From: Undaria pinnatifida
Lineage: Eukaryota; Sar; Phaeophyceae; Laminariales; Alariaceae
Length of the DNA: 64,000 nucleotides
Assembly: GCA_012845835.1 (NCBI GenBank)
Contig: JABAKD010000002.1
Location: forward strand, 27,764,710 to 27,828,709
Direction of reading: 5' to 3'
The position numbers and the translations under genes are program-made. Position 1 is the first letter of the stretch, and each line of letters opens with the position of its first letter. The notes beneath the pieces are model-generated. The model was not told the origin of the DNA and searched no databases. It saw only the letters and a program-made list of their open reading frames with translations. Below, piece after piece: positions 45,608 to 57,100 of the stretch.

Positions 45608-46919
45608 ATGAACATCTTCGTTTACTCTTTCGGGCGATCGCTAACGGCGCCGTAAAGAAGGTTTGTACGTCCCCCTACATTGGTCGCATCGTTCCTGCCG
45701 AGCCCACGCTTGGTGCTGTTTCGAATTTCGCCTTCGTTGCCCTCCTCTGGTATTTTCAGATGGCGATGGAGCTCCAAAAGGTTCGAGCGGCGAAGCGCCG
45801 GGGGCGCGCCGACGCTGGCTCACCCAAGGTTAGAACCCTGTTTCTCGCGCAATTGTGTTTTTTGCGTGTTGATGTGGGTGAAACGTTTTCGCTTGGGGGA
45901 TTTGTACCATGAGCTTTGTTTGATAGATAGCAAACAACACTTGGCATTGTTGTTCGCGGTGGTGTGATAAAACCGTGCACCCGCTGCCATTGTGTGGCGT
46001 CTGGTCTTCGTCCTAGCCGCCTCCTACGGAGGGGTGTAATCTGGAAATGTAGAACTATTTACAAATTTCCTGAGCGGCTTCCATTTATTTCCTTTCACAC
46101 ACTAACTTGAAGATATTCGCCCTTCCGAAGCGTTGAACGGGCTCAGATGCCTGAAATACAACTCCTCAGGGCTTTCTCGCCTGAACAACGCCATGTTTCG
46201 CACGTTGAAACATGGCCCTGCTTCTCTTTTTGTTTTTTACGAAGCATCCTGTTACCGAGTCCCAGCGGAGCTCAGCTCGGGTCAATACCGCACCGCAGCG
46301 CTAGCTCAGCAGAGCAGCGCCGTGCGGTGCCGTGCTGTGCGGTACTGTGCGGTGCTGTGCGGTGCTGTACGATGCTGTGCCGTGCTGCGCTGTGCTTTCT
46401 TTCGAACACCCAGTACCAGGTATCATGCGAAGTACCAGGTACCAGGTACAGGTGTGTACGTGTGTACTCGACTTTTTTCTTTGTTCACTGATTGTCCTCA
46501 CTCTAGGTCAATTTCGCGTTTTTTTCCCCTGCAAGATACACCCGTACTGCCATCAGAACGTGACATCGCCAACAGGCACACAGCACAGCAGTGCACAGCG
46601 CAGGGCAACTAGCTCTGCACAAGCAGCTCTTGGCATTATCAATTAACTAGTCGCACCAAATCATGGGCCTCTTCTCTCTGCCCTCCTCGCGTTTAGTTGA
46701 AATCTTCCCTGCGCGAGCGTAGCGGGCGGCGTCGAGACTTCCGATTTTCCACACTAAATGCACGGTCGCTTGAAACGACAGCGAGCTGTTTCTTTTCTGA
46801 ACATGTTATGGCAGTTTGGATGCGGACAGTGGCCCCGGCGGCGGCAAATCTCATTCCACTCGATGGCAGAAGCTTGACCTCACGACGGCTCTGGACATTT
46901 CACAATACTAACCACCAGG
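45608..46919. other. No recognisable gene; short 10-bp minisatellite
   Basis: A GTGCTGTGCG-type tandem occupies about 46320-46395, and a TACCAGGTACCAGG motif recurs near 46425-46450. Open frames here are short or run through the repeat. Confidence 0.5.
46320..46395. repeat. Degenerate (GTGCTGTGCG)n minisatellite
   Basis: About seven units of a 10-bp GTGCTGTGCG-like sequence with single-base changes. Seen directly. Confidence 0.85.
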
Positions 46920-47549
46920 TGTGCACCGAGGCGTACATGGCCGCCATGGCGGAGCGAGTTTGGTGGGAAGAGAGGAAGACGGCTGCAACCGGCGCCGTTC
47001 ACGCCGGGGGTTCACCAAGGGGGGGTCGCAAAGTCTTAGTTTTTCCCCGCTGGCCCTGGAAATGATGCCGCGAGCTTTTCGTGCGGAGTGGGACCGGGGT
47101 CGGGTTCCTCCGAACCTCTGTCCGCGAGGGACAATCCGAACAGGCCTGCCTTCTACCAATACCTCCCCCAACCTGGGGAAAGCGACATGGGGCTTCATCC
47201 CCTCCCTCTGGGGGAAAGCTTCGAGTATGATGCCTACGGGCGCCCCCGTGGGTACACGCACGACTGCGACGGGTTCAACAGAGTCGGATCTAACCGACAT
47301 GGAAATAACCGGGCCGAGTACGATACGGACAGATATTACCGTGGCCATCAGCACGGGCACGGTGTTTTCGTCGGCCATGACGGGTGCGATGTTCCGGCGC
47401 CACCTGCGGCCGCCTCGGGTGTCGATGGATCGCGAACCGGCGTGGGTAGCGGGGGGCAGCGCGCGAGCAGCGGGGGCAACGCCGCTGGAACGGTGCGTGC
47501 AGAGGCGCCCGCGGGCATGGCAGGTGAGACCAAGATGAGTTCGAGATGA
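46920..47549 (+). CDS. Possible coding region, strand and frame uncertain
   Basis: Long open frames exist on both strands (plus 46921-47538 and 47088-47549; minus 46908-47645). I slightly favour the plus frame starting near 47088. It gives a Tyr/His/Asp/Asn-rich sequence (FYQYLPQPGESDMGLHPLPL, then AEYDTDRYYRGHQHGHGVF) and meets a good donor, GTGAGA, at about 47523. A CACCAG acceptor precedes 46920. No domain is recognised. The minus 245-codon frame cannot be excluded. Confidence 0.3.
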
Positions 47550-47649
47550 AGACGATGCAGCCCTTGTCTCCATGATGTGCTGTAAGATCTTTGTCTTGAG
47601 GAATTGTAGTGCTGTCCGCGTACGTGGTGTCGTTGAAATTGCCACGAAC

Positions 47650-49709
47650 GCCCGGTACTGACGACGAAATGTTACATCAGGTGCGACCTTGTTGCCCGGA
47701 TAAAGAGGACCTGTTATCGTGTTGATTAAAAAGTCGAGGTTGGGTCATAAAAACAACCATCGATTTCTCAAAGTATTGACCGAAAGGAAGGAAACCCTCT
47801 CTCTTTCGAGTGTTCCGGAAGTTGTGGCCCGGACATCCGTGTTCGATGGTGGACGTTTGAATGTTAATGGCTCTATTGCCGTAAAGCATGCCGCAACAGG
47901 CACCTCCTCTCCCTCGGTTTGGCGGTCACGCCACGCCCATATACACTCGCGCCTTTCCCTGACACGCGGCGTGGCAGCCACGTCCACTCCACTTGACGCC
48001 GTGCGCTTTCCAACCAATGATAGACACCTAATTTGCACCACCCACAAAGCCGATTGAAAAAATGAAAAATATATATATATTTTCCCCGGAATTTTACGGA
48101 AACTGGGACCCACAAAGCCGACTAAAAAAAGAACCATTTTCTTTTTCTTTTTCCTCCCGGAATAGTACGGAAACTGGGCTCTGGTCAAAAGCATCCCCAC
48201 ACAAGGCGTGGTCTAAGACAATATTCGTTTTGTCTGCTTTCTTCCTACTGGGGCACCGGGGCGCCACACCATGCAGACCCGAACACACTCAAGTACCGCC
48301 GTCGCCTAAGCCGAAGCTACAATGAAAGTTACTTGATGTTTCCTTTTGCTCTGTTTTGTTTACTGGAAGTATTTTCAGTTAATATTTACCCGTTGGTACT
48401 GAGCGTCGAGGCCTTGCCTTCGTCCTCAAGTTTGTCATTTCTGCGCTAGTCGGCCACGCATCTCTGACCACTCCCCCCCCGCGACGGACGTTCACGTGTC
48501 ATGGTCTTCCTGCCCGAAGCGCCTCCCGGGGAGGAGGATACCGACGACATCGATGATGTCGTACCCGACGACGAGGATAAACCCCTGCAGAAATTCCGGC
48601 TTTGCTGCACGCCATGGCAAAAGGAAGAACCGTACGGAGCCTTAGGGAGTGACAGGCGGCCTACTTTGCACTTAAAGCGTCGCGGAAGCAATCTAACATA
48701 AAGCGAATGACCAGAACCCTCAACAGAAACCCGGCACTAGGAATTCCGCCGGTCGTGCCTCGGTGCCCAATGCCCACGGCGAACAGGCATGCCTTAAGGT
48801 TCCCATCCATCGCTTGACAGCACTACTGTCAAGAGCAACATGCTCGCTTTGAGGTACTCGGTGCGCGTCGGCGTGTTTGGCGCGAGGTAGGGCCACGTTC
48901 GGGAGGTTGAGGTAAGTTGCTAGTAAATTTACGTGGTAAAAGGTACCCAGGTAGGGCTAACTCCGTTGTCAATTATCTGGTAAAATCTAACCAGGTAGAC
49001 GTACATACGACTATTTTTTTTAACTCTTAAACTGCTTAAAAATCAAATGCTGGCAGCGCAACCTTAGCACCGCAAGGCACACAACATAGCCGTGTTTGTG
49101 GAAATGGCAATGGTGCTCAAAACGTTCCCTATCTCTTGGCCCGGTACCGGGAGGTACTGTTGGGTATCGGAGGGGGTATTTTTTTGTAGGAAGGAGGGGG
49201 GGAGGGGGGGACAACCACGGACAAGGGCAACCCCGATTCGCGCATGGGCTAACCGCGTCTACGCCGACCTAAAACGTGACGGACGCTTGCGCCATCCACA
49301 CCTTGCCGCGGACCTATTGCAAGGGGTCCAACCCGGTGGAGGCCGCCGTCAAGACGCACCGCGGCCTCCGGTCGCATACCGGCGGAAGAGGTCAATAATT
49401 GGTGTTGAGCCACCCACGCCTACCGCACGTAACATTATCTGCTCGTAGTGCTTGTGCTGTTGTTCGAGGATGAGCCGACCGGCAGTGCCGGGTGTATGGG
49501 TTCGGACATATTGTTATGCGGTGAGATTTGTGTGGGTTGTGCAGAATCCTGTGGTTCGGCTGGTGAGAGGTTGACTTTTCAGAACTACCGGTGCGCACGT
49601 CGGAAGGTGAATGGAGAGAGAAGGGTGGGGGGCGAGTCGGCATTAGGGGCGGCGGGGGTGGGTGTGGGTTGGTGGGGGGAAAGGAGCCAAGGGCGGGGGG
49701 GGGGGAGTC
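47650..49709. other. No confident gene
   Basis: A 66-codon acidic open frame at 48501-48701 (+) contains PPGEEDTDDIDDVVPDDEDK and looks more protein-like than its neighbours, but is unsupported by splice sites. Short duplicated words (GGAATTTTACGGAAACTGGG and GGAATAGTACGGAAACTGGG) occur at 48089 and 48159. Confidence 0.35.
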
Positions 49710-50515
49710 GCGAGGAAACCTTCGTCATGAGTGTGTGCCGTTCCCTGGATTGGATGGCATCCTTTTGTTGCTGTCCGTTTTGAGAGAGTGGAAAATGGCC
49801 GGCGGGTGCTGCGATTGTCTTGTCCATTCGCCGACGTCGTAGTGTCGTGGCGGAGGTTGAGGGAGAGGGGTTTACGTCCTTTGTGGCGAAGCCGTCCAAA
49901 AAGGTGAAAGAAGTGTCAAGGTATTTGCGGGGTATGTGGCTATGCGTGGTTGGGGCCAGAAGTGGGTCGCTGCGGTTGGGCTGAAGGCCTTGATGCCTCT
50001 TCATCCCGTACTCTGGGCTGGCGTCTTGTTCTTCGTACGCATTGGCCTCGTCGCTGGTTGCGATTAAATATCGAAGGTGGTACACGTTGGGAAGGTATTG
50101 TGTCCTTGGCCTCAGGCACCTACCCGCCGCCGGGTCTGACTGTTTCTTAGGTTATTGCGGTGCGGTCTTATTGGTTGCGGTTTTGAGGTACGCCGTGGGC
50201 GCTGGGGTTGGCGTCATGGCGTCGGCACGTCCAGCCCGTAGCCTGTACTGAGTCTGTGCGGTCTGCTGGTTGTTCGTTGCGTCGAACTGAGTGACTTGTG
50301 GCGATCTTGATGTCTTCAGGCCTCGCCCGCACCAGCGTAAGTTGGGTTTGTATGGGTGTATTGTAGTGTCAGGGGGGGGTGCGTACGGACAAGTGCACCG
50401 TGGGAGGGGGTGACGTTGTCCAGTGACCGCCCGCATGCCTCCACCCCCACCGCCGTTTTAAGTTGGTGTGAAAGGTTTGTACGTGTTTTGGGGTCTGCTG
50501 TACGTGGTGGACGCT
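49710..50515 (+). repeat. Dispersed repeat family A, copy A1
   Basis: Starts near GTCGCGAGG and CGTTCCCTGGATT, followed by TGCTGTCCGTTTTGA, TGCGATTGTCTTGTCCATTC, GTGGCGAAGCCGTCC, CATCCCGTACTCTGG, GTACGCATTGGCCTCGTCGC and GTCCAGCCCGTAGCCTGTAC, ending in a G run that leads into family B copy B2. It is the longest A copy. Its frames are open in places, but no known protein is recognised. Confidence 0.75.
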
Positions 50516-51075
50516 GGGGGGGGGGGTTCTCTCAGTTTGTGTATGGCCGTAGTCGTATGACCATAGATCCTCGCATCTCTACTATGCCGGGACGGAGCAC
50601 GTCGGGTTTTCACCAACCAGGCGAACATTGCTTGCACCAAGCACGAAGCGCCGTGAGGTGTTCGGCGAGCCACATGAAGGGTGAACTGCATATTTCCAAG
50701 AACCGCTCGTAACACGGACATCGGCACCTTGTGCCAACTTTCTTGCTTATGAATGACAGCGCCAATGCGTTACTTTGTTTTCTGGTGTGACAGCAATGTG
50801 CATTAATATGTAACTGCCTCATGGGTGCCTTACCAGATTGACACTACGTGATGCGATCATTCCCCTTGAGCAGAGTAAGGGTTCCCACCCCGCACAACAT
50901 GACCCAACTCGACAACCATCGCGGTAACCGCCAAAAACTAAACGGTACCCTTGTTGTCTAGCTCGCGCGGTGACTGACATGTTTTGCAGCGTCTTTGCTA
51001 ACCTATCAATGCCAAATTCAATATGCTTATAATGCTTTACAGCGTCGGTGCCAACCGAGGCCAACTATTTTTTAG
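50516..51075 (+). repeat. Dispersed repeat family B, copy B2
   Basis: Begins with an 11-base G run (50516-50526) and then GTATGGCCGTAGTCGTATGA, and ends GTCGGTGCCAACCGAGGCCA. It matches 8303-8893 along its whole length with scattered small deletions. It is placed exactly between A1 and A2. Confidence 0.75.
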
Positions 51076-51139
51076 ATATATTTTACGGGGGACAGCGGGG
51101 TGGGAGGGGGGGGTAATAATGGGGAGGGGGGTTGGGTGG

Positions 51140-51482
51140 GGGTGTCGCGAGCCAATCCTCGTCATGAGCGTGTGGCGTTCCCTGGATTAGATCATGTCCT
51201 CTTCTTGCTGTCCGTTTTGAAGGGGTGGAAAATGACCGGCGGGTACTGCGATTGTCTTGTCCATTCGCCGACACCCTGGTGTCGTGGTGGAAGTGGGTTG
51301 GGGGGGGGGAGCGGGGGGGGTTAAACTCGTTGTGGCGAAGCCGTCCGAAACGATAAAGGACGTTTCGGGAATATAGCAATACGGGATATGTGGCTATGCG
51401 TGGTTGGGGCCAGAAGCGGGCGGTGGACGCTGCGGATGAGCTGAAGGCGTTGATACCTCTTCATCCCGTACTCTGGGATGGC
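51140..51482 (+). repeat. Dispersed repeat family A, copy A2
   Basis: Matches A1 from CGTCATGAGCGTGTG through GTGGCGAAGCCGTCC to CATCCCGTACTCTGG. It is truncated on the right relative to A1. Confidence 0.75.
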
Positions 51483-51559
51483 CGGAGTCTACGTGGTTTG
51501 GGGTAGGCTATAAGTGATGGACGCTGGGAGGGGGGTTGGGCGGGGGCGTTAAAAAGGGG

Positions 51560-51730
51560 GAGGTCGGGAGTCAATTTTCGTCGTGAGCGTGTGCGTTCCC
51601 TGGATTAGTTACTGTCCTCTTTTTGCTGTCCGTTTTGAAGGAGTGGAAAAGGACCGGCGGGTACTGCGATTGTCTTGTCCGTTCGCCGACGCCCTCGTGT
51701 CGTGGTGGAAGTTCGTTGGGGGGGGGGGGG
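51560..51730 (+). repeat. Dispersed repeat family A, copy A3 left half
   Basis: Matches A2 from CGTCGTGAGCGTGTGC to a GTCGTGGTGGAAGTTCG end and G run. The expected continuation resumes at 52828, after a LINE fragment, so 51560-51730 and 52828-53480 are probably one copy. Confidence 0.7.
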
Positions 51731-51804
51731 CGTATTTGTTGCTTGCCTTAGCCATTTGACCATTGACCACGCATCCCTTTCGAGACGGAGCACCGTTCCT
51801 ACTC

Positions 51805-52829
51805 CTAATAGAGACACCTCCAACATTTGGGCGCTCAGTACGCTTCTTCCATATCCTACATAGAAAGTGTTTGCTTATCCTATCCCCGTCCTGTTTCGTC
51901 GTCTGCGGCCACCATCGATCTCCTAGGATAGCGATCGTCTTCTCGTTACTCTCTAGTCTACCAAACCCTTCCATGTCACATACGTCTAACTTCCTCATCT
52001 TGTTCCTCCTTGTATAGTTCACTTCCTCCTACTATGTGAGACCTACTCTCTAATGTGGTGCCACACACGGGCACATATATGCATCCACGTCCTCCTCCTT
52101 CCGACTGCTGGTATATCTCTTTCTTTTTTCTGGTAGGTGCAGGTCCCCCACACGAAATCGCAGTTTCAACTTTTTCTCGTAGTCCATTGGGCAGTGCAAA
52201 TACATTTTCATTCCAATATCTTCCCTCAAACCCCCGTATATCTCTCAGTGTTTATCCTCTTTCACCTGATTTCTTAGCGCTAGCCTTTCCCTTTCTTCCG
52301 TTCTTTTTTTTAGTTCTGTCTTGTACCCGCCAAACTTTTCTACAGGCAGTGACTTTTCTTGGTCCTCCTAAATCCTTCCATATTTTCTTGACAACGTTAT
52401 CCCATCTTATTCCATCTCGCCATTTTGTTATTTTTCCCCATACAACCCTATCAGCTATGACTGGCAACCTCTTTTCTGACATATTCCTTACTTAATATTG
52501 CCGTTTCAACTTTCTCACGTCTCTATTTGTTTCAAGTGGGTACATTCCTAGTTCTGCTCTAAATACTGTATCTCTCGTCGTACTTAAGCATCCTAGTATC
52601 GTTTTAGCTGCTGTCATCTGCACTCTTTCCAGTTGTTTTACTAACTTCGCGTTCCCTTCCCACATTTCTCCTGCATACTCTAACTTGGTTACAATCACAT
52701 TAATCAGAACATATTTTAATCCTGGTGTCAAGGTGCGGTTACTTTTGGTTCACCCTTTCCTATTACTTTCGCTATGTGTGCATCCCACGAGCAGTCCTTT
52801 GAGATATCTACGCCAAGACACATATATTG
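51805..52829 (-). mobile_element. LINE (non-LTR retrotransposon) 3' fragment
   Basis: On the minus strand from 52829: YMCLGVDISKDCSWDAHIAK, typical of the RT thumb (YLGVxLDxxLSWxxHI), then ILINVIVTKLEYAGEMWEGN, KQLERVQMTAAKTILGCLST and ELGMYPLETNRDVRKLKR, the post-RT region common to many LINEs. It continues to a C-terminal CCHC-like knuckle with VPVCGTTLESRSHIVGGSEL (first and last Cys lost). Short frameshifts are present. The 5' part including the RT catalytic core and endonuclease is absent, as usual for 5'-truncated LINE copies. Confidence 0.85.
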
Positions 52830-53480
52830 GTCTGCGGAGGTTGGGTGGGGGGGGAAGTTAATTCCCTTGTGGCAAAGCCGTCCAAAACAAATAAAGGACG
52901 TTTCGGGGTATATAATTGTAGTAATACAGGGTATGTAGCTAGGCGTGGTTGGCTCCAGAAGCGGCTGGTGGACGCTGTGGGTGGGCTGAAGGCGTTGATG
53001 CCTCTTCACCCCGTACTCTGGTCTGGCGTCTTATTCTTCGTACGCATTGGCCTCGTCGCTGGTTGCGATTAAACGTTGAAAGTGTACACGTTGGGATGGT
53101 CGGGTATTGTTTGTCTCACTCCCCTACCCCGCTGCCGGTTCTGGATGTTTCTTAGGTTGCTGCGGTGCGGTGTTATTGGTTACGCTTATGAAATATGTCG
53201 TGGACGCTGGGATTGGCGTCATCGCGTCGGCGCGTCCAGCCCGTAGCCTGTACTGAGTCCGTGCAATCTGTTGCTTGTTGGTTGCGACGAACTAATTGAC
53301 GTAGTCCAACTTTGATGTCTTCAGGCCTCGCCTGCACCAGCGCTAGTTGCGGTGATATGGGTGTGTTGTAGTGTCGGGGGGGGGGGGGGGGGCACACGGA
53401 CACGTGCACCGTGGAAGGGGGTGACGTGTCTAATGGCCCCCATGCCTCCGCCTCCCCTACCGTTTTATGTTGGTGAGGGA
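52828..53480 (+). repeat. Dispersed repeat family A, copy A3 right half
   Basis: Continues A3 after the LINE fragment: GGAGGTTGGGTGG, then GTGGCAAAGCCGTCC, GTTGATGCCTCTTCA, GTACGCATTGGCCTCGTCGC, GCGTCCAGCCCGTAGCC and a 16-base G run near 53377-53392, corresponding to A1 up to about 50460. Confidence 0.75.
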
Positions 53481-53514
53481 GGGTTTGCTCGTTATTCGGG
53501 GCCCATGGGAGTAT

Positions 53515-53637
53515 GCTTCTACGGAAGCTTCCATGGAAACTTCCGTGGAAGTATCTGCCAATGGAAGTTTGCACGGAAGCTTCCGTGGAAGTAGCTTCCA
53601 TGGACGTTTGCACGGAAGCTACCGTGGAAGTAGCTAT
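53515..53637. repeat. Palindromic 12-bp satellite, array 2
   Basis: Same 12-bp period and GGAAGCTTCC / TTCCGTGGAA words as 42369-42715, with more G-centred units. Confidence 0.9.
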
Positions 53638-53851
53638 GACCGGCGGGTACTGCGATTGTCTTGTCCATTCGCCGACACCCTAGTGTCGTGGTGGAAGTGG
53701 GTTGGGGAGGGGGAGCGGCGGGGGTTAAACTCTTTGTGGCGAAGCCGTCCAAAACGATGAAGGACGTTTCGGGGAATATAGTAATACGGGATATGTGGCT
53801 ATGCGAGGTTGGGGCCAAAAGCGGGCGGTGGACGCTGCGGGTGAGCTGAAG
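53637..53851 (+). repeat. Dispersed repeat family A, copy A5, embedded between satellite arrays
   Basis: From GACCGGCGGGTACTGCGATT to GGTGAGCTGAAGG it matches A2 closely. Palindromic 12-bp units border it on both sides. Confidence 0.75.
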
Positions 53852-54170
53852 GAGTTGCTTCCACGGAAGCTTCCGTCCGTGGATGCCCACGGAAGTTGCT
53901 TCCGCAGAAGCTTCCGCAGAAGCTTCCACTATTTTCGCGAAAACATGCCCTGTCCCTGAACTTTCACGGAAGCTTCCGTGGAAGCTGCTTTCATGAAAGT
54001 TTCCACGGAAATTTCCATAGATACTTCCACGGCGATGGAAGCGCGGAACTTTCCATGGAAGATTTCACGCTTCTACGGAAGCTTCCAACTCTTCCATGGA
54101 AGCTTCCACCGCTTGCGTGGAAGCGATAGAAGTTTCCATGGAAGCTTCCATGAACTTCCACGAAGAACGC
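53851..54170. repeat. Palindromic 12-bp satellite, array 3
   Basis: About 25 degenerate 12-bp units (TTCCACGGAAGC, TTCCATGGAAGC) ending near 54165. Less regular than array 1. Confidence 0.9.
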
Positions 54171-57100
54171 AAATAGTGCAGCAGACCCGTTTTTCGGGGG
54201 CTATTTTGTTATTCGAGATTGAGGTTTTGAGCAATGCAATGTCCCGCCGCTACGTGTGTCACACGTTTCGTCGTACAGTGTGCAGAATACATGCAGATCG
54301 AATTTATGCGGTTGGGTGAGTTATCGTATACTACGGAGATTCGTTTTTCCTGGTTCAGCTAGGCCTCGTGTACTGGGTACGGGTAGCTCGAGGAAATCGG
54401 GAATAATCAGGAAGGGACGCTTTGATTTTCAAAGTGGAGATGTTATAGTTGAGTTATAAATCTGAAGAAAGTGCCGTTTTCCCTGGCTAATTTCAAGGAT
54501 GATGTCGTTTTTTGTGGCTATGGTTTTCGAGAATAGTTGATGTTTCCCAGCGTAAGGCATGTTATTAATTCCGTTTGAGATTTTGAGGATTTAATTTGAG
54601 AGTTTTGATTTTTGATTGAAGGATTTGAGTTTTTATATTCGTTTTTGGCTTTCGAGTTTGGTCTCTGAGTATGATTTAACTTGATTGTGATATTGCGATG
54701 TATCAACCCTGCGATGTCGTGCCTTGTCATGCGCAGAGCAGGGGGGGTACTAGTATGGTCGTCGTGCATAATGAGAAGGGGGGATGTTGGTTGTACTCAT
54801 TAACACGACGGATACGATCCATCTCATATTGGGGAGTTCCATATATTGATGAAGGATTTATGTAAAAGGTGTAAGGAGACACTCGGCGGGATGAATGTGG
54901 GGGGCATTTCGCCGGATGTTTCCTGCATGATTCGCCAGGAGCTGTAACCTGACGGCCGGATAATTAAAGAGAGAGTTCTATGTCACCGTCTTTGGTCACC
55001 ACCACGCCTTCCCGTGTCAGCTGCGTGTGCACCTTTAGAGATCGATCAACAGATTCAGGTAGTAGTCGTGCGTTCTTTCATGGTTTCACTGTCGTATCCA
55101 CCCGCTGCTGCCGCCACATCACGATGTTGTGATATCCAGCAATTGTTGTTGTCGTTATTGTTTCGTTGTTCTCGCCATCTGGACCGTGGTGGCATGTGCA
55201 GTACAGACTCCAATATATATATATATATATATCTGAATGTGAAAGAACACCTCAGGAAAACTATTACAGCTGTATAGTAAACGGTATACAGAGTCAGTAT
55301 GACATTAAATTTACTGTGGGGCTTCCCTATGTGTTGTTATCTCGTTCAGGCAATCGCGTTCAATCATTCGTCGCCGGCTTGTAAAACGATCGACATTCTT
55401 CCTTAAGGTCCTAAGGAAACCAAACCCACAGCGAGGCGGCCTCTGTGCACTTCGGTTGCGTGGATCCTTTTGATGTCGGTCGCCCACAGACCTTCACCAA
55501 TCACAATCCTAATGTAGTAAGAAGTTGAAAGCGTCTGCCCTCTGCAAGTCCCGCACCCTGAACGTCCGTAGGGTGGATTCGGGAAACCGCCCCCCTCTAA
55601 ACCTCCACCACCAACCGCCACTTGTTTAAATGCACCGACCAGATAGAAGACTGGATGGCCCTGTTGGCTAGGTATCACTACCTACTACCTAGCTTACACG
55701 GTCCACGTCTATGTAGGCTAGTGCACCGAAGATCAATGCTAGCCAGAGAGATTCGTCACGCCCGAAAGTCTATCTTTTGTTTGTGGTATGCACTACCCAC
55801 TAGCCTACATAGTCGCGCATTCCTAGCCGTGTGGGCGTATCTTGTTCTTTCCAATGCTGGGTACCACAGACTTTTGCCAGCATGAGATGGCTCGTATAAA
55901 TATATGTGTTTGGGCTCTCTCACGAGATCTTGTCACCACATCCGACTGGCAACCGTGTTTGGGAGGACTCATTAACGCCGCCACGTTGATACGGTTCTCA
56001 TGGCGGAGCTACAGGTTTACCTCCGATCCCTCTGAACCCACCGAGCGTCTCCACCTCCTACACAGCGGTGGGCGACTTGCCACGGCCGTCATGCTTTCTC
56101 ACGACTACCAACCTGTAGAAGGTGTTATTTTCACATTTTGACCGCTATCGTGCGTTCTCCCGATCCCCGACTTGTAGGAGTTGCCTACATTATCTGTGAT
56201 AACGATGCACCGGACCCGGCCCTAAGGTACTTCGTGGACACATGACATGCTCCCTCAAACCGTTGACCTTCGGAGGAAGAGCAGTTCGCCGTGGGGGGTC
56301 TTCAACAAAAGCTCACTCCGCTGGCGGCTATCACGAAACCACCACTCGGCCATGTACCTCATGGATTCCCAGTGCTTTCCGTGTTGCTCTTTGTATCTTG
56401 AATCGAGCCTACCACGCACGGTGCCTTTGCTTGCTCGCACACGCTTTCACGTAGGCGTCCGTGAGCGTTCGGTGTTGACGTTCCGGTTTTAATCGTAATC
56501 TTCGCCACCACGGGCCGACTGATCTCGCTTCTCTACCACCGGTAACCACGCAGACGGGCATCGGTCCATTCAACCACGACCTCAATGAAAACGCGCCGGA
56601 TACTATGGTGCCGACCGTGCCGCTCTGTACATCACGGACCGAGAGACGCTACCAGGCGATATGTTTGGCGCGGCGTAGCTTACCCTTCCATTGCGGATTC
56701 ATGCTGCATAGTTAAAGCAGCACGAAAGCGTACGACCAAAAAGGAACAGGGGGGTCACTCTCGCGAGCTACCCTGAGCCACTGCAAAAAAAAAAGGTGAC
56801 CCCCCCCCACCGTAGCCTGGGTTCTCAACCACCTTGCACGCGTGTTTGAGAGCCGACGAGGGAACGAGCTGACGGCACGTTGGTGGTTTCACGTGCAGGT
56901 TCGTGTCCTGTCGACAACGCCGCATGTCGCAGTGCCCCCCGAGGGGGGCGCAGGGCTGTCGGTGTTGGGAGGCGCTCTCTCCTTATGGTTCATGGCGTCC
57001 ATTTGTTCCTTTCTCCGTCGGCAGTTGACCGCCTGGGCACAAGTTAGGCATTAGCATACTATGGTGCGCTAAAGAACTGAGATCGTAGGGGATATCGTAG

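Noticed and set aside
48501-48701. 66-codon acidic frame
   Set aside because: Protein-like composition only; no start context, splice sites or homology that I can see.
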